Shown: piece after piece, positions 54,185-62,798 of the stretch | How the letters are laid out: each line of letters opens with the position of its first letter | How positions within the stretch are numbered: position 1 is the first letter of the stretch | From: Sinisalibacter lacisalsi | Lineage (GTDB): Bacteria; Pseudomonadota; Alphaproteobacteria; Rhodobacterales; Rhodobacteraceae | Direction: 5' to 3' | Length of the DNA stretch: 64,000 nt | Assembly (NCBI RefSeq): GCF_014640115.1 | Contig: NZ_BMGI01000006.1 | Location: 62,001 to 126,000 of the forward strand | Notes under the pieces: generated by a model | Told to the model about the DNA's origin: nothing | The model's database searches: none | The model's input: the letters and a program-made list of their open reading frames with translations, nothing else | Program-made: the position numbers and the translations under genes

Positions 54185-55995
54185 CGGGCCACCTCCCCCA
54201 TCGCCATCAGCATCGCGCCAACCGACGCGGCGACCCGGTGGCCATCGGCCACGGCGGTGATCACGTCGGGCCCGTGCACCGCGTCGCCCGCGGCCCAGAG
54301 CCACGGTTCGGAGGTGCGCCCGGCCACGTCCACCGCGAGGCGGCCCCGGTTCCAGTCCAGCGCCTCGGTGAGATCCTCTCCGAGGATCGAAACGTCCGCC
54401 GCCTGCCCGATGGCTTCCACCACCATCTCGGCCGGGTGCAGCCGCTCGTCGCCCTGATCGTATTGCGGCGCGAAGCGGCCCTTGTCGTCGAAAATCGAGG
54501 TCACCGCCCAGCTGCGCAACCCCTTGACCTCGCCCTTGCGATTGCCGGACTTGAACCGCACCACCTCCTGCGGCCCGCGTGCGTCGATAATCTCGACGCC
54601 CTCCTCGAGGCTTTCCTCGATCTCCTCGCGGTCGGCGAGGAAATGGGCGAAATCTTCCAGCGCGGTGACGGTGACGCCGACCGCCCCGTGCTTGACCTTC
54701 TGCAGCCGCGCCATCGAGCGGGCGATATCCATCGCCACGTTGCCGCCACCGATCACCAGCACCTGTTTCGGCACCGGCACCTCTTCCCCGGCGGTGATCC
54801 GGCGCAAAAGGTCGATGGCTGTTTCCACGCCCCCGCCCTCGGTGCCGGGAATACGGGTGGAGCGGCCGATATGCAGGCCGATGGAGAGCACCACGGCGTC
54901 GTTCTCGGCCCTGAGCCTGTCCATCGTGATCTCGTGCCCGATCCGCACGCCGGTTTCGATCTTCACCCCCTGCGCCGCGATCACCGCGATATCGCGGTCC
55001 AGCGCCGCGTAGGGCAGGCGATACTCGGGGATGCCGAAGCGCATCATCCCGCCGGGCTTGTCCTGCGCCTCGTAGACGGTGACGGCGTGGCCTTGCCGGG
55101 CAAGATCGTAAGCCGCCGTGAGCCCCGCGGGCCCGGCGCCGACGATCGCCACCTTGCGCCGGGTGGGCAGCGTCTGCGGGGTTCCGACGATCTCCAGCCG
55201 CCGGTCCTCGCTCACGTTGTCGACGATGTGGCGCTTGAGCCAGCGGATGGCGATCGGATCACCCTCGTGGCGGGCGGCGCAGGCGGTTTCGCACTTGTGG
55301 GTGCAGACCCGGCCGCAGACCTCGGAAAACGGGTTGGTCTCGTAGAGGATCTGCAGGCCCAGATCGTAATCGCCCTCGCGGATCGCGGCGATGTAGTCGG
55401 GAATGTCCATATGCGCGGGGCAAGTCGCCACGCAGAGTCCGCATTCGACGCAGCGGTCGGCCTCGATCATCGCCTGTTCGCGGGTGTATCCGGCCACGAT
55501 CTCGTCGAAATTGTCGATGCGCGCTTCGGGGGCCAATTCGCCCATCTCCACCCGTTCGGCGCCGGTAAGCACCCGCCCGCCCTCGCGCCGGTAGCCCTTC
55601 TCCAGATCGTCCCAGGGCTTTGGATCGACGCCGGGGATGAAGCGGAAAGCGTCGGGGTCGGTATCCACCCAGGTGTATTCGTTCGACATGGTGAGCGAGC
55701 CGGTCATGCAGACGTCGACGCAGAGCGCGCACCAGCAGCAGCGCCCGTAGTCGATCTTCGGCCTCAGCCCGCTGTCGCCGTCCACCGGGTCCGACACCGG
55801 CACCATGTCGATCGCGGCGTTCTGGCAGATCACTTCGCAAGAGCCGCAGCCGATGCATTTTTCGATGTCGTTCTGGTGGAAGCCGCGGTAGCCGTCGGCG
55901 GCTTCGCGGCCGATCGGGTTCCTGATCGTCACCGGGGTTTCGATCACGTGTTTCCACGCGGTGAAGGGGGAGAGAACGTCGCGCAAGCTTCCCAT
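54181..55995 (-). CDS. Ferredoxin-GltD fusion flavoprotein (NAD(P)H/ferredoxin input module)
   Basis: A 604-residue iron-sulfur flavoprotein. The first 110 residues hold a NuoI-like pair of 4Fe-4S motifs (KCIGCGSCEVICQNA and CCWCALCVDVCMTG). Next is the GltD-type cluster segment (CVECGLCVATCPAHMDIPDY and CGRVCTHKCETACAA). The rest is a glutamate-synthase small-subunit-type reductase with the FAD loop VAIVGAGPAGLTAAYDLA and the NADP loop VLVIGGGNVAMDIARSMARL. It takes the place of both NuoI and NuoEFG next to a NuoD homologue. Its redox partner cannot be fixed from sequence. Confidence 0.88.
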   Translation of the reverse strand: MGSLRDVLSPFTAWKHVIETPVTIRNPIGREAADGYRGFHQNDIEKCIGCGSCEVICQNAAIDMVPVSDPVDGDSGLRPKIDYGRCCWCALCVDVCMTGSLTMSNEYTWVDTDPDAFRFIPGVDPKPWDDLEKGYRREGGRVLTGAERVEMGELAPEARIDNFDEIVAGYTREQAMIEADRCVECGLCVATCPAHMDIPDYIAAIREGDYDLGLQILYETNPFSEVCGRVCTHKCETACAARHEGDPIAIRWLKRHIVDNVSEDRRLEIVGTPQTLPTRRKVAIVGAGPAGLTAAYDLARQGHAVTVYEAQDKPGGMMRFGIPEYRLPYAALDRDIAVIAAQGVKIETGVRIGHEITMDRLRAENDAVVLSIGLHIGRSTRIPGTEGGGVETAIDLLRRITAGEEVPVPKQVLVIGGGNVAMDIARSMARLQKVKHGAVGVTVTALEDFAHFLADREEIEESLEEGVEIIDARGPQEVVRFKSGNRKGEVKGLRSWAVTSIFDDKGRFAPQYDQGDERLHPAEMVVEAIGQAADVSILGEDLTEALDWNRGRLAVDVAGRTSEPWLWAAGDAVHGPDVITAVADGHRVAASVGAMLMAMGEVAR

Positions 55996-55999
55996 GGCG

Positions 56000-57178
56000 T
56001 TACCTCTCGATCTCGGGCGGATAGGTGTGGAGCGAAACCATCAGTGCCGCCACATCCGCGATGTTGGTGCCGGGGATCAGGTGTTCGAGCAGCGCCATGG
56101 CGTGGGTGTAGGACGGCCCGCGTACGTTGACGCGGCGCGGATAGCCCGAGCCGTCGGTCACGAGGTAGTAGCCGTATTCGCCGCGCGAACTTTCGCCCGC
56201 CACGTAGGTTTCGCCGCGCGGGATTTTCCAGTGCAGCACGTTGGGCAGCTTCGCCATCACCGGGCCTTCCTTCGGCATCTTCGCGAGGATCTGGCGGATG
56301 AGCGCGATCGACACGTCGATATCGCGCCGCCGCACCCTGGCGCGCGCCCAGATGTCGGATGCGGTTTCCGTCACCACCTCGAACTCGAGCTGGTCGTAGA
56401 CCAGATAGGGCGCGTCCTTGCGCAAGTCCTTGGCCACGCCGCCCGCCCGCGCATTGGGGCCGGTCACGCCGTAAGGTTCGAAAAGTGCAGGATCAATGAC
56501 GCCAACACCCTTCGTGCGGGCCTTGAAGACAGCATTCGTGAACATCGCCTTGTCGACATCAGCAAGGTAGCGCTCGGCCGTCTGCAGCACCTCCTCCATC
56601 CGTTCAGAAAAGCCCTCTGGCAGGTGGCCGCGTACGCCGCCGGGGAGAATGAACATGTGGTAGATGCGCGCGCCGGTCATCTCCTCGAACCGGTCGAGCA
56701 TGAGATCGCGCACGTAGGTCATCCATTGCCCGATCACCCCCATGCCCAGCGCGCCGCCGATGCCGCCCATCGCCATCATGTAGGAGTTGAACCGCCCCAT
56801 CTCGAGAATGAGCGTGCGGATCCACTGCGCCATCTCGGGCGCTTCGATCCCGGCGAGTTCCTCGACGGCCTGCGCATAGCACCATTCGTTGAAATCGGGC
56901 TCGGGCACGCAGACCCGGCAGACGATGGGAAAGACCTGGATGAAGGTGCGCCGCTCCATCAGCTTCTCGAAGCCCCGGTGCAGGTAGCCCACGTGGGTCT
57001 TGCCCTCCACCACCTCGTCGCCGCAGAGCGTGAGTTCCACGCTCATGTTGCCGGTGATGCCGGGGTGGTTGGGACCGTGCCAGAGCTTGAGGTATTTCCC
57101 CGTCTCGAGGTCGATCTCGATTTTCCCGTCGTCGCCGGGTTGGGGATATTGGCTGCGGTCGGGCTCGAAACGGATCAT
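56000..57178 (-). CDS. NuoD/hydrogenase-large-subunit-like protein, NiFe ligands partly lost
   Basis: A 392-residue member of the 49-kDa/NiFe large-subunit family. HGPNHPGITGNMSVEL and VGYLHRGFEKLMERRTF are shared with NuoD. Residues 85-95 read PIVCRVCVPEP, keeping a CxxC (Cys87, Cys90) where hydrogenases bind nickel and where NuoD has none. The C-terminus (IPGTNIADVAALMVSLHTYP) lacks the DPCxxC of hydrogenases. So no NiFe centre can form, yet the chain is closer to Mbx/Ehr-type subunits than to normal NuoD. The ATG overlaps the nuoC-like stop. Confidence 0.9.
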   Translation of the reverse strand: MIRFEPDRSQYPQPGDDGKIEIDLETGKYLKLWHGPNHPGITGNMSVELTLCGDEVVEGKTHVGYLHRGFEKLMERRTFIQVFPIVCRVCVPEPDFNEWCYAQAVEELAGIEAPEMAQWIRTLILEMGRFNSYMMAMGGIGGALGMGVIGQWMTYVRDLMLDRFEEMTGARIYHMFILPGGVRGHLPEGFSERMEEVLQTAERYLADVDKAMFTNAVFKARTKGVGVIDPALFEPYGVTGPNARAGGVAKDLRKDAPYLVYDQLEFEVVTETASDIWARARVRRRDIDVSIALIRQILAKMPKEGPVMAKLPNVLHWKIPRGETYVAGESSRGEYGYYLVTDGSGYPRRVNVRGPSYTHAMALLEHLIPGTNIADVAALMVSLHTYPPEIER

Positions 57179-57711
57179 CGCTGGCCCTCCGGGTAGAGTT
57201 TTTTCGCCATGTGGCTGCGTGGATCGTGGGTTTCGCGGCCCTCGCGGTCGGAGAAGGTTTGCTGGCTGTAAGCCAGCGTGTCGAAGTCGCGCCGGTAGGG
57301 CGGCATGTCGGTCCAGCCTTCGAGGATGAATTCCTCGTCCACCCGCGGGCTGCCGGGGAAGGCGATCCCGAACATCTCGCGCAACTCCCGCTGGTAGGTG
57401 GCGGCCGTCGGCCAGAGATCGTGGATCGTGTCGCCCACCGGATCGGCGCGGTCGAGAAAAACGCGCAGGCCCAAGGTGCGGTTGGCGGCGCGGTTGTTCA
57501 TCAGGTAGGTGAGCTGGAAGCGGCCCTCCTCGATCCAGTCCACCGCCGTGAGCAAGGAGAGGTGGGTGAAGCCGTGCACGTCGCGCAGTTCGACCAGAAG
57601 CGCCCGCAGGTCGGCGCGCTCGACATCGACGAAGGCGAGATTGCCCCGCCGCTCGGCGAGATCGCCAAGGCGGTAGCGGGTTTTGAGGTGGTCGTGAAGA
57701 TCGCGCATCAT
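57175..57711 (-). CDS. NuoC-like (30-kDa) subunit
   Basis: A 178-residue subunit of the peripheral arm. The signature YQRELREMFGIAFPGSPRV followed by EEFILEGWTDMPPYRRDFDT is diagnostic for the 30-kDa/NuoC family. It starts 1 base after the NuoB-like gene and overlaps the NuoD-like gene. NuoC and NuoD are separate here, unlike the fused NuoCD of enterobacteria. Confidence 0.92.
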   Translation of the reverse strand: MMRDLHDHLKTRYRLGDLAERRGNLAFVDVERADLRALLVELRDVHGFTHLSLLTAVDWIEEGRFQLTYLMNNRAANRTLGLRVFLDRADPVGDTIHDLWPTAATYQRELREMFGIAFPGSPRVDEEFILEGWTDMPPYRRDFDTLAYSQQTFSDREGRETHDPRSHMAKKLYPEGQR

Positions 57712-57712
57712 G

Positions 57713-58405
57713 TCACCAGTTGTAATCCGGCATGTCCCAGTCCTTGATCACGGACTTCTGGTTTGCCTTGTACCAGTCGAAGTTCTCGGCGTATTTGTTC
57801 GCCCCTTCCGCCTTGCCCTTTCGGATCAGTTTCTTGAGGTCCATGAACCCCGCGAGCAGCGCCTCGGGGCGGGGCATGCAACCGGCGATGTAGAGATCGA
57901 CGGGGAGGTAGTCGTCGAGCCGCTTGATCGTGTTGTAGCTGTCCCAATACATCCCGCCGTTGATCGTGCACGAGCCGAGGCCGACGACGTATTTGGGGCT
58001 TGGCATCTGCTCATAGGCGCGGATTGCGCGCTTGAGGGTTTTCACGGAGAGGTAGCCCGAGATCACGAGGAGGTTGGCCTGGCGCGGCGTTGGGCGCCAC
58101 TGGATGCCGTAGCGGTAGGCATCGAAGCGCGGCGTCATCAAGGGCCGCATCTCGATCGCGCCGCAGCCGGTGCCGAAGCCGAGGATCCATAAAGAATGCG
58201 CCCGCGCCCAGTTGTAGAAATCCTCGACGATCTTGAAGTAGCTCTGCTTGTGAACCTTCGGCGGCTCCTGGCAGAAGTAATCCTGCAGCGGGTCGATCTC
58301 GATCACCTGCCCGTCGGGCGCGGTGACCGAGCGCGGGCGCAGCTCTTCGCGCAGCGGAAACTCCGTCTCGGTGTCCTTGCGGAAGCTCTTGTCGATATCT
58401 TTCAT
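57713..58405 (-). CDS. NuoB-like (20-kDa, N2-cluster) subunit with one cysteine missing
   Basis: A 230-residue subunit. NuoB features are clear: YGIQWRPTPRQANLLVISGY, VVGLGSCTINGGMYWDSY and DLYIAGCMPRPEALLAG. The tandem Cys-Cys that begins the N2 cluster site in NuoB is instead GFGTGCGAIEM, with Cys81 followed by Gly82 (codons TGC GGC). The other expected ligands are Cys146 and Cys176, so only three of four remain. Whether an unusual ligand completes the cluster is unknown. Confidence 0.9.
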   Translation of the reverse strand: MKDIDKSFRKDTETEFPLREELRPRSVTAPDGQVIEIDPLQDYFCQEPPKVHKQSYFKIVEDFYNWARAHSLWILGFGTGCGAIEMRPLMTPRFDAYRYGIQWRPTPRQANLLVISGYLSVKTLKRAIRAYEQMPSPKYVVGLGSCTINGGMYWDSYNTIKRLDDYLPVDLYIAGCMPRPEALLAGFMDLKKLIRKGKAEGANKYAENFDWYKANQKSVIKDWDMPDYNW

Positions 58406-58408
58406 GCG

Positions 58409-59314
58409 TTACACCACGAGGATTGCGAGGATGCCCACAGGCAGGCCCCATTTGAGGAAAAAGCGGATGCTCTGCTCGACGCGGAAGCGCGGATGCACCA
58501 CGCCCACCAGCACCGAGACCATGTAGATCGCGAAGACCTTCACGGCGAATTCGGCCCAGTTCGAGGCGCCGCCGAAGAACAGGTTCATGTAGATCACGGT
58601 TTTCGCCACCGGGAACAGCACCCGGTTGGTCTGCATCAGCGCGAGGTAGGCCGAGTGGTATTCGGTCGGCGGGCCGATCGGAATCTCCTGTGGCGCAACC
58701 ACCACGTCGAAGGGCGCGCGCATCATCGTGCCGACGAGGGCGAACATCGCGGCAAGGGTGGCGATCGGGTTGGTGAACAGCGTCCAGTTGAAGATCCCGC
58801 CCTGCTGGGCGGCGACGATCTCGGTGATGCTGAGCGTCTGGTATTGCAGCGAGATCGCGAAGACGGCGAGCGCCAGCGGCAATTCGGCGGCGGTCACTTG
58901 CGCCAGCCCGCGCGACACCCCGATGGCGGCGTGCGGGTGGCCGCTCTCCCCGGCCCCCAGCGCCATGCCGAGCGTGCCGAAGAAGACGAAGTAGAGCGCG
59001 AGGATCAGATCGCCCGCGAAGGCGAAGTTCTGGTGCATCACCGAGCCGTAGATTGTCGGCACGAAGAGCAGAAGGCCGATGCCGCCGGTGAGCCGGAACA
59101 CCGGGCCGAGGTAGAACATCACGCCGTGCGAAATCTTCGAACGCAGGGCGATATTCTTCACGAGGTCGATGTAGTTCTGCCAGACCGGGATGCCGTAGCG
59201 CCCGCCCACCCGCGCGCCGATCTTCTGCACCACCGCCGTCATGATCAGCCCGTAGTTGATGACGATGAAGACGGTGAGCGCGGCGTAGGCCAGCTGGATC
59301 CATTCAAAGCTCAT
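58409..59314 (-). CDS. NuoH-like membrane anchor subunit
   Basis: A 301-residue subunit linking the peripheral arm to the membrane. About eight helices are seen. Conserved NuoH blocks include IGARVGGRYGIPVWQNYIDLVK, the loop APFDVVVAPQEIPIGPPTEYHS and ALMQTNRVLFPVAKTVIYMN in outline. ATG 59314 follows GGGAGGGG, and it overlaps the stop of the antiporter-like gene as ATGA. The E-channel acidic residues (for example in PFDVVVAPQE and PTEY) are retained, so coupling is likely. Confidence 0.92.
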   Translation of the reverse strand: MSFEWIQLAYAALTVFIVINYGLIMTAVVQKIGARVGGRYGIPVWQNYIDLVKNIALRSKISHGVMFYLGPVFRLTGGIGLLLFVPTIYGSVMHQNFAFAGDLILALYFVFFGTLGMALGAGESGHPHAAIGVSRGLAQVTAAELPLALAVFAISLQYQTLSITEIVAAQQGGIFNWTLFTNPIATLAAMFALVGTMMRAPFDVVVAPQEIPIGPPTEYHSAYLALMQTNRVLFPVAKTVIYMNLFFGGASNWAEFAVKVFAIYMVSVLVGVVHPRFRVEQSIRFFLKWGLPVGILAILVV

Positions 59315-62300
59315 GACACCCCTCCCAGCACGACGAGGTAGACGGCGACGACGAAGACGAGCACCTGCGCCGCGTAGGTCTGGCCGTTGCCGGTGTAGAT
59401 CCGGCGGGTGAAATCGGCGGTGGCGTGCAAGCTGTCGGTGATCCCGCCCCAGAACCGGGTGACATGCGGGGCTTCGAGGAAGCCCAGCGCCTTGCGGTAG
59501 GGGGCGAAGAAGTTCCAGGCGAAATGGGTGGTCTGCGGCTTGAACGGGCGTTCGGCGGAGAACACGATGTTGAACTGTTTCACCTTCTGGGCGTTGCGGT
59601 TCATCATCAGCAGGAGCGCCAGCACGATGACGAAGATCGCGCCGATCACCAGCATGATCGCCACCGGGTTCCAGTAGCCGAACTGGCTGGTGATGGTGCG
59701 GCCCGACCAGGCTAGCGCCTCGTCCCCGAAATGGCCGCCGATATAGGCGTCGACCTTGCGCAGCACCATGCCGGGCAGGACGGCGAAGCCGATCAGGAAG
59801 GCGACGAAGATCATCTGCGGCACGAGGAGCCAAAACGGCGCCTCGCGCAGCTTGCGGTGCTCGTCCTTGGGCTGGCCGAGGAAGATCGTGTGGATCAGCC
59901 GGAACAGGTAGAGAAAGGCGATCGGGCCGGACATGAAGATCAGCACCACCGGCAGGCGCATCTCTGACGACATGATCGCGTTGTAGAACACCCAGCGCCC
60001 GCCGAAGCCCGAAAGCGGCGGCACACCCGACATCGCGATGATGCCGACAAGCACGCTCACGAAGGTGAAGGGCATCAGCGTGATCAGCCCGCCCATCTTG
60101 TACATCAGCTTCGTGCCGGTGCGGTGGTAGACGCCACCGACCGCGAGGAACAGCATGGATTTGTAGACGTAGTGGTTGATGACGAACATCAGCGCCAGCA
60201 GCCAGCCAAGGTGGTTCATCAGCGCGAGCCCGAAGAGCGCGTAGCCCATCTGGGAAATCGAGGAATAGGCCAAGAGGCGCTTGGCGTCTTCCTGGAAGAT
60301 CGCGAGCACCGCGCCGAGGAAGGCCGAGAGCGCGCCGATCCAGACCAGAAGATAGGTCAGATCAACGCCCCAGAGCCTTTGCGCCCCCATGTGCATGAGC
60401 AGGATCCAAAGCCCGAACAGCCCAGCCTTGAGCAGGATGCCCGACACCATCGGCGACACATCCGTTTCCGCCTCGGCATGGGCACCGGGCAGCCAGATGT
60501 GGAAGCCCACCGAGGCGGTCTTTGTCAGGAAGCCCAAGGCGAGCAGAACGAAGACCCAGGGGGCGACCGGCAGCCCGGCCTCGGCGATGGCGGCGAGGTT
60601 TTCCAGCGCAAATGGCTGGAGGCCGCCAGAGGCCAGCGCGAAGCCCGCGAGGATGGCGAAGGCGCCCCCCAGCGAGAACAGGATGTAGGACAGCGCGTGC
60701 GGCTCGCTCTCCCGCCCGCGCAGGATCAGGAAGTAGGAGCCGATGGTGAGAAGTTCCCATGCGGCGAAGAATTGAAACGAGGTTTGCGCGTCGATCAACA
60801 GGGCGAGGCCGGCATACATCACCATCGCCGACGGGTAGAAGCCGAGGCGCTCGCCCTTGGCAGTGAAGGAGGCGAGCAGGATCACCGCGCCGCCCGCCAG
60901 CATCACGAGGGCGAAGACGAGGTGCAGCGGGTCGTATTCCGGGGCGCGCAGGGCCACCCAGCCGAGAAGCCCGGCGATGGCGAGGATGTTCTTGGCCCAG
61001 GCCGGGAGCGGTTCGAGCAGCAGGAAGGCGAGCGCGAAGATCAGCGGGGCGGCAAGCAGAAGGTTGCCATGCACCGAGCCCGCACCCCAGGCAAAGCCAA
61101 GCCCCCAGCCACCCGCGAGCGCCACCAGCACCACCGCGAAGCCGGTGGTGGAGAAGCCGGGGAAGGCCACCGGGTTGGGCCGCTTGAGCGCGAAGCCGAA
61201 CCAGCGGAACAGATAGCCCGCCTCGATCAGCGCGCCGAGCAGCACGAGGCCCAGCACCGGCAGCCGGTCGGCCCCCGTGAGCGCATGGGCGAGATCCCAC
61301 TTGGCGTAGAAGCCCGCAAAGGGCGGCAGGCCGAGCAGCATGGCGATGAAGGCGGCGAAGGCGAAAAGCAGCACCGGGTTGGCGCGCAGCACCGCCCAGT
61401 CGGCCAGGTCGCGCCCGGGCACAAGGCCCGAGATCCAGTAGAGCCCCGCCTTGGCGACGGCATGGGTGAACAGGATGCCGCCCGCGACGTAGAGATAGGC
61501 GTCACCGAGAATATCGCGTTGCCCCACCACCACGAGCACAAGGCCGATCTGGCCGATCGAGGAGTACCCCAGCAGGCGGCGGTCGTTGCGCTGCGCGAGG
61601 CCGAGCAGGTTGGCCCCGAGGAAGCTCACGAGGCCCAGCACGGTGGCCAGCGGCAGCCAGTCCGGCCCGGCGGCGGCGAAGAGCTTGTCGGCGGCATAGA
61701 GCGCGGCTGTGGCGGAGGCCGCCGAGAACAGCGCCGAAAAGCCCGGGTGCGCCGATTCGTAGATGTCGAGCGCCCAGCCATTCGCGGGGAAAGGCTTCAA
61801 CTCGACGATCAGCGCGATCAGCAGCAGGAACAGCGCCAGCCCCGCGCCGGTGAAGGCCATCGGCTGGGCGGCGATATCGTCGATGTTGAGCGAGCCACCC
61901 GCGTGGTAGGTGAAGATTATGCCGATCAACAGCAGGATGCCGACGATCTGGCTCACCACGAGGTATTTGAACCCCGCCGCCACCGCGCGCTTGTCGTCCG
62001 AGAGCAGCACGAGGCCGCCGGTGGCGATCACGATCAGCTCGAAAAACACGAAGAGGTTGAAGATGTCGCGGGTGAGCACGAGGCCCGAAAGCGCCATCAC
62101 CAGGATCACCAGCACCGCGAAGGCCCGCCGCCCGAGCGCGTGGAGCGCGGGCGCCATGTAGATCAGCGAGGCCAGCCCGGTGAGGGTGATGACCGACAAG
62201 AGCCCGGCTTCCGCCAACCCCATGCGCAGGTTGATCGCGAACGGCGGCTGGGTTCCGGCGGTGATGATGTCATGCGCCTGCGCCGTGCCGCTGGCGAGCG

Positions 62301-62448
62301 CGATGAACCACGAGACCGAAACCCAGGCCATGAAGCCGAGTGCGGCCAGCGCCACGGCGAAGGCCGCGCCCTTCTGCTCTTCGCGCAGAAGCCCGATGAG
62401 GAAGCCCGCGCCGAGTCCGGCGGCGATGATGAAGATGGCGCTTACCAT
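59311..62448 (-). CDS. Fused double antiporter-like subunit (MnhD + MnhA/NuoL-like)
   Basis: A 1045-residue membrane protein made of two complete antiporter-like units. Unit 1 (residues 1 to about 500) has the TM5 glutamate in FNLFVFFELIVIA (Glu137), the TM7 lysine in IVELKPFPANGWALD (Lys218), and RRLLGYSSIGQIG. Unit 2 (about 505-1045) repeats them: FFAAWELLTIGSYF (Glu565), FLTKTASVGFHIWLPGAHAE (Lys643) and KRLLAYSSISQMGYAL. About 28 helices are expected. In Mrp and complex I such subunits are separate chains. The start overlaps the MnhC-like gene. Confidence 0.93.
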   Translation of the reverse strand: MVSAIFIIAAGLGAGFLIGLLREEQKGAAFAVALAALGFMAWVSVSWFIALASGTAQAHDIITAGTQPPFAINLRMGLAEAGLLSVITLTGLASLIYMAPALHALGRRAFAVLVILVMALSGLVLTRDIFNLFVFFELIVIATGGLVLLSDDKRAVAAGFKYLVVSQIVGILLLIGIIFTYHAGGSLNIDDIAAQPMAFTGAGLALFLLLIALIVELKPFPANGWALDIYESAHPGFSALFSAASATAALYAADKLFAAAGPDWLPLATVLGLVSFLGANLLGLAQRNDRRLLGYSSIGQIGLVLVVVGQRDILGDAYLYVAGGILFTHAVAKAGLYWISGLVPGRDLADWAVLRANPVLLFAFAAFIAMLLGLPPFAGFYAKWDLAHALTGADRLPVLGLVLLGALIEAGYLFRWFGFALKRPNPVAFPGFSTTGFAVVLVALAGGWGLGFAWGAGSVHGNLLLAAPLIFALAFLLLEPLPAWAKNILAIAGLLGWVALRAPEYDPLHLVFALVMLAGGAVILLASFTAKGERLGFYPSAMVMYAGLALLIDAQTSFQFFAAWELLTIGSYFLILRGRESEPHALSYILFSLGGAFAILAGFALASGGLQPFALENLAAIAEAGLPVAPWVFVLLALGFLTKTASVGFHIWLPGAHAEAETDVSPMVSGILLKAGLFGLWILLMHMGAQRLWGVDLTYLLVWIGALSAFLGAVLAIFQEDAKRLLAYSSISQMGYALFGLALMNHLGWLLALMFVINHYVYKSMLFLAVGGVYHRTGTKLMYKMGGLITLMPFTFVSVLVGIIAMSGVPPLSGFGGRWVFYNAIMSSEMRLPVVLIFMSGPIAFLYLFRLIHTIFLGQPKDEHRKLREAPFWLLVPQMIFVAFLIGFAVLPGMVLRKVDAYIGGHFGDEALAWSGRTITSQFGYWNPVAIMLVIGAIFVIVLALLLMMNRNAQKVKQFNIVFSAERPFKPQTTHFAWNFFAPYRKALGFLEAPHVTRFWGGITDSLHATADFTRRIYTGNGQTYAAQVLVFVVAVYLVVLGGVS

Positions 62449-62798
62449 TTCAGCTCCGTGTAATCGGCGATGTCGAGGCTGCCGCGGGCGCGGAACAGCC
62501 GGTAGGCATAGGCCAGCATCAGCGCGGTAATCCCGAGGCCGATGACGATGGCGGTGAGCACGAGCGCCTGCGGCACCGGGTCGATGATCCGGGCAGCGGC
62601 CTCACCCACCGGCACGGCGCCGTCGAGGATCGGCGCGGCACGGCCGGGCATGTAGCCGACCGACACCAGCACCACGTGCACCCCGGTATTGGCGAGCGTG
62701 AAGCCCACGATCATGCGCAGGATGTTGCGATGGGTGAGTGCGCCGTAGAGCCCGAGAAGGATCAGCGCGAAACCGGCGGCCATGGCGACGAGATGCAT
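62442..62798 (-). CDS. MnhC/NuoK-like subunit
   Basis: A 118-residue membrane protein with three helices. AAGFALILLGLYGALTHRNI, RMIVGFTLANTGVHVVLVSV and QALVLTAIVIGLGITALMLA match MnhC/MrpC and NuoK. DPVPQALVLTAIVI is the Mrp-type version. It overlaps both neighbours by 1-7 bases. Confidence 0.93.
   Translation of the reverse strand: MHLVAMAAGFALILLGLYGALTHRNILRMIVGFTLANTGVHVVLVSVGYMPGRAAPILDGAVPVGEAAARIIDPVPQALVLTAIVIGLGITALMLAYAYRLFRARGSLDIADYTELKW

Noticed and set aside
56000-57178. Active NiFe hydrogenase large subunit in the hybrid operon
   Set aside because: The C-terminal DPCxxC ligands are missing and the NuoB-like partner lacks a cluster cysteine, so no NiFe site can form.
54238-62463. 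Very long open frames on the plus strand opposite the Mrp-Nuo hybrid operon
   Set aside because: They are antisense shadows typical of GC-rich DNA: their proteins are rich in Arg, His and Gly and match no family, while the minus strand gives well-conserved subunits.
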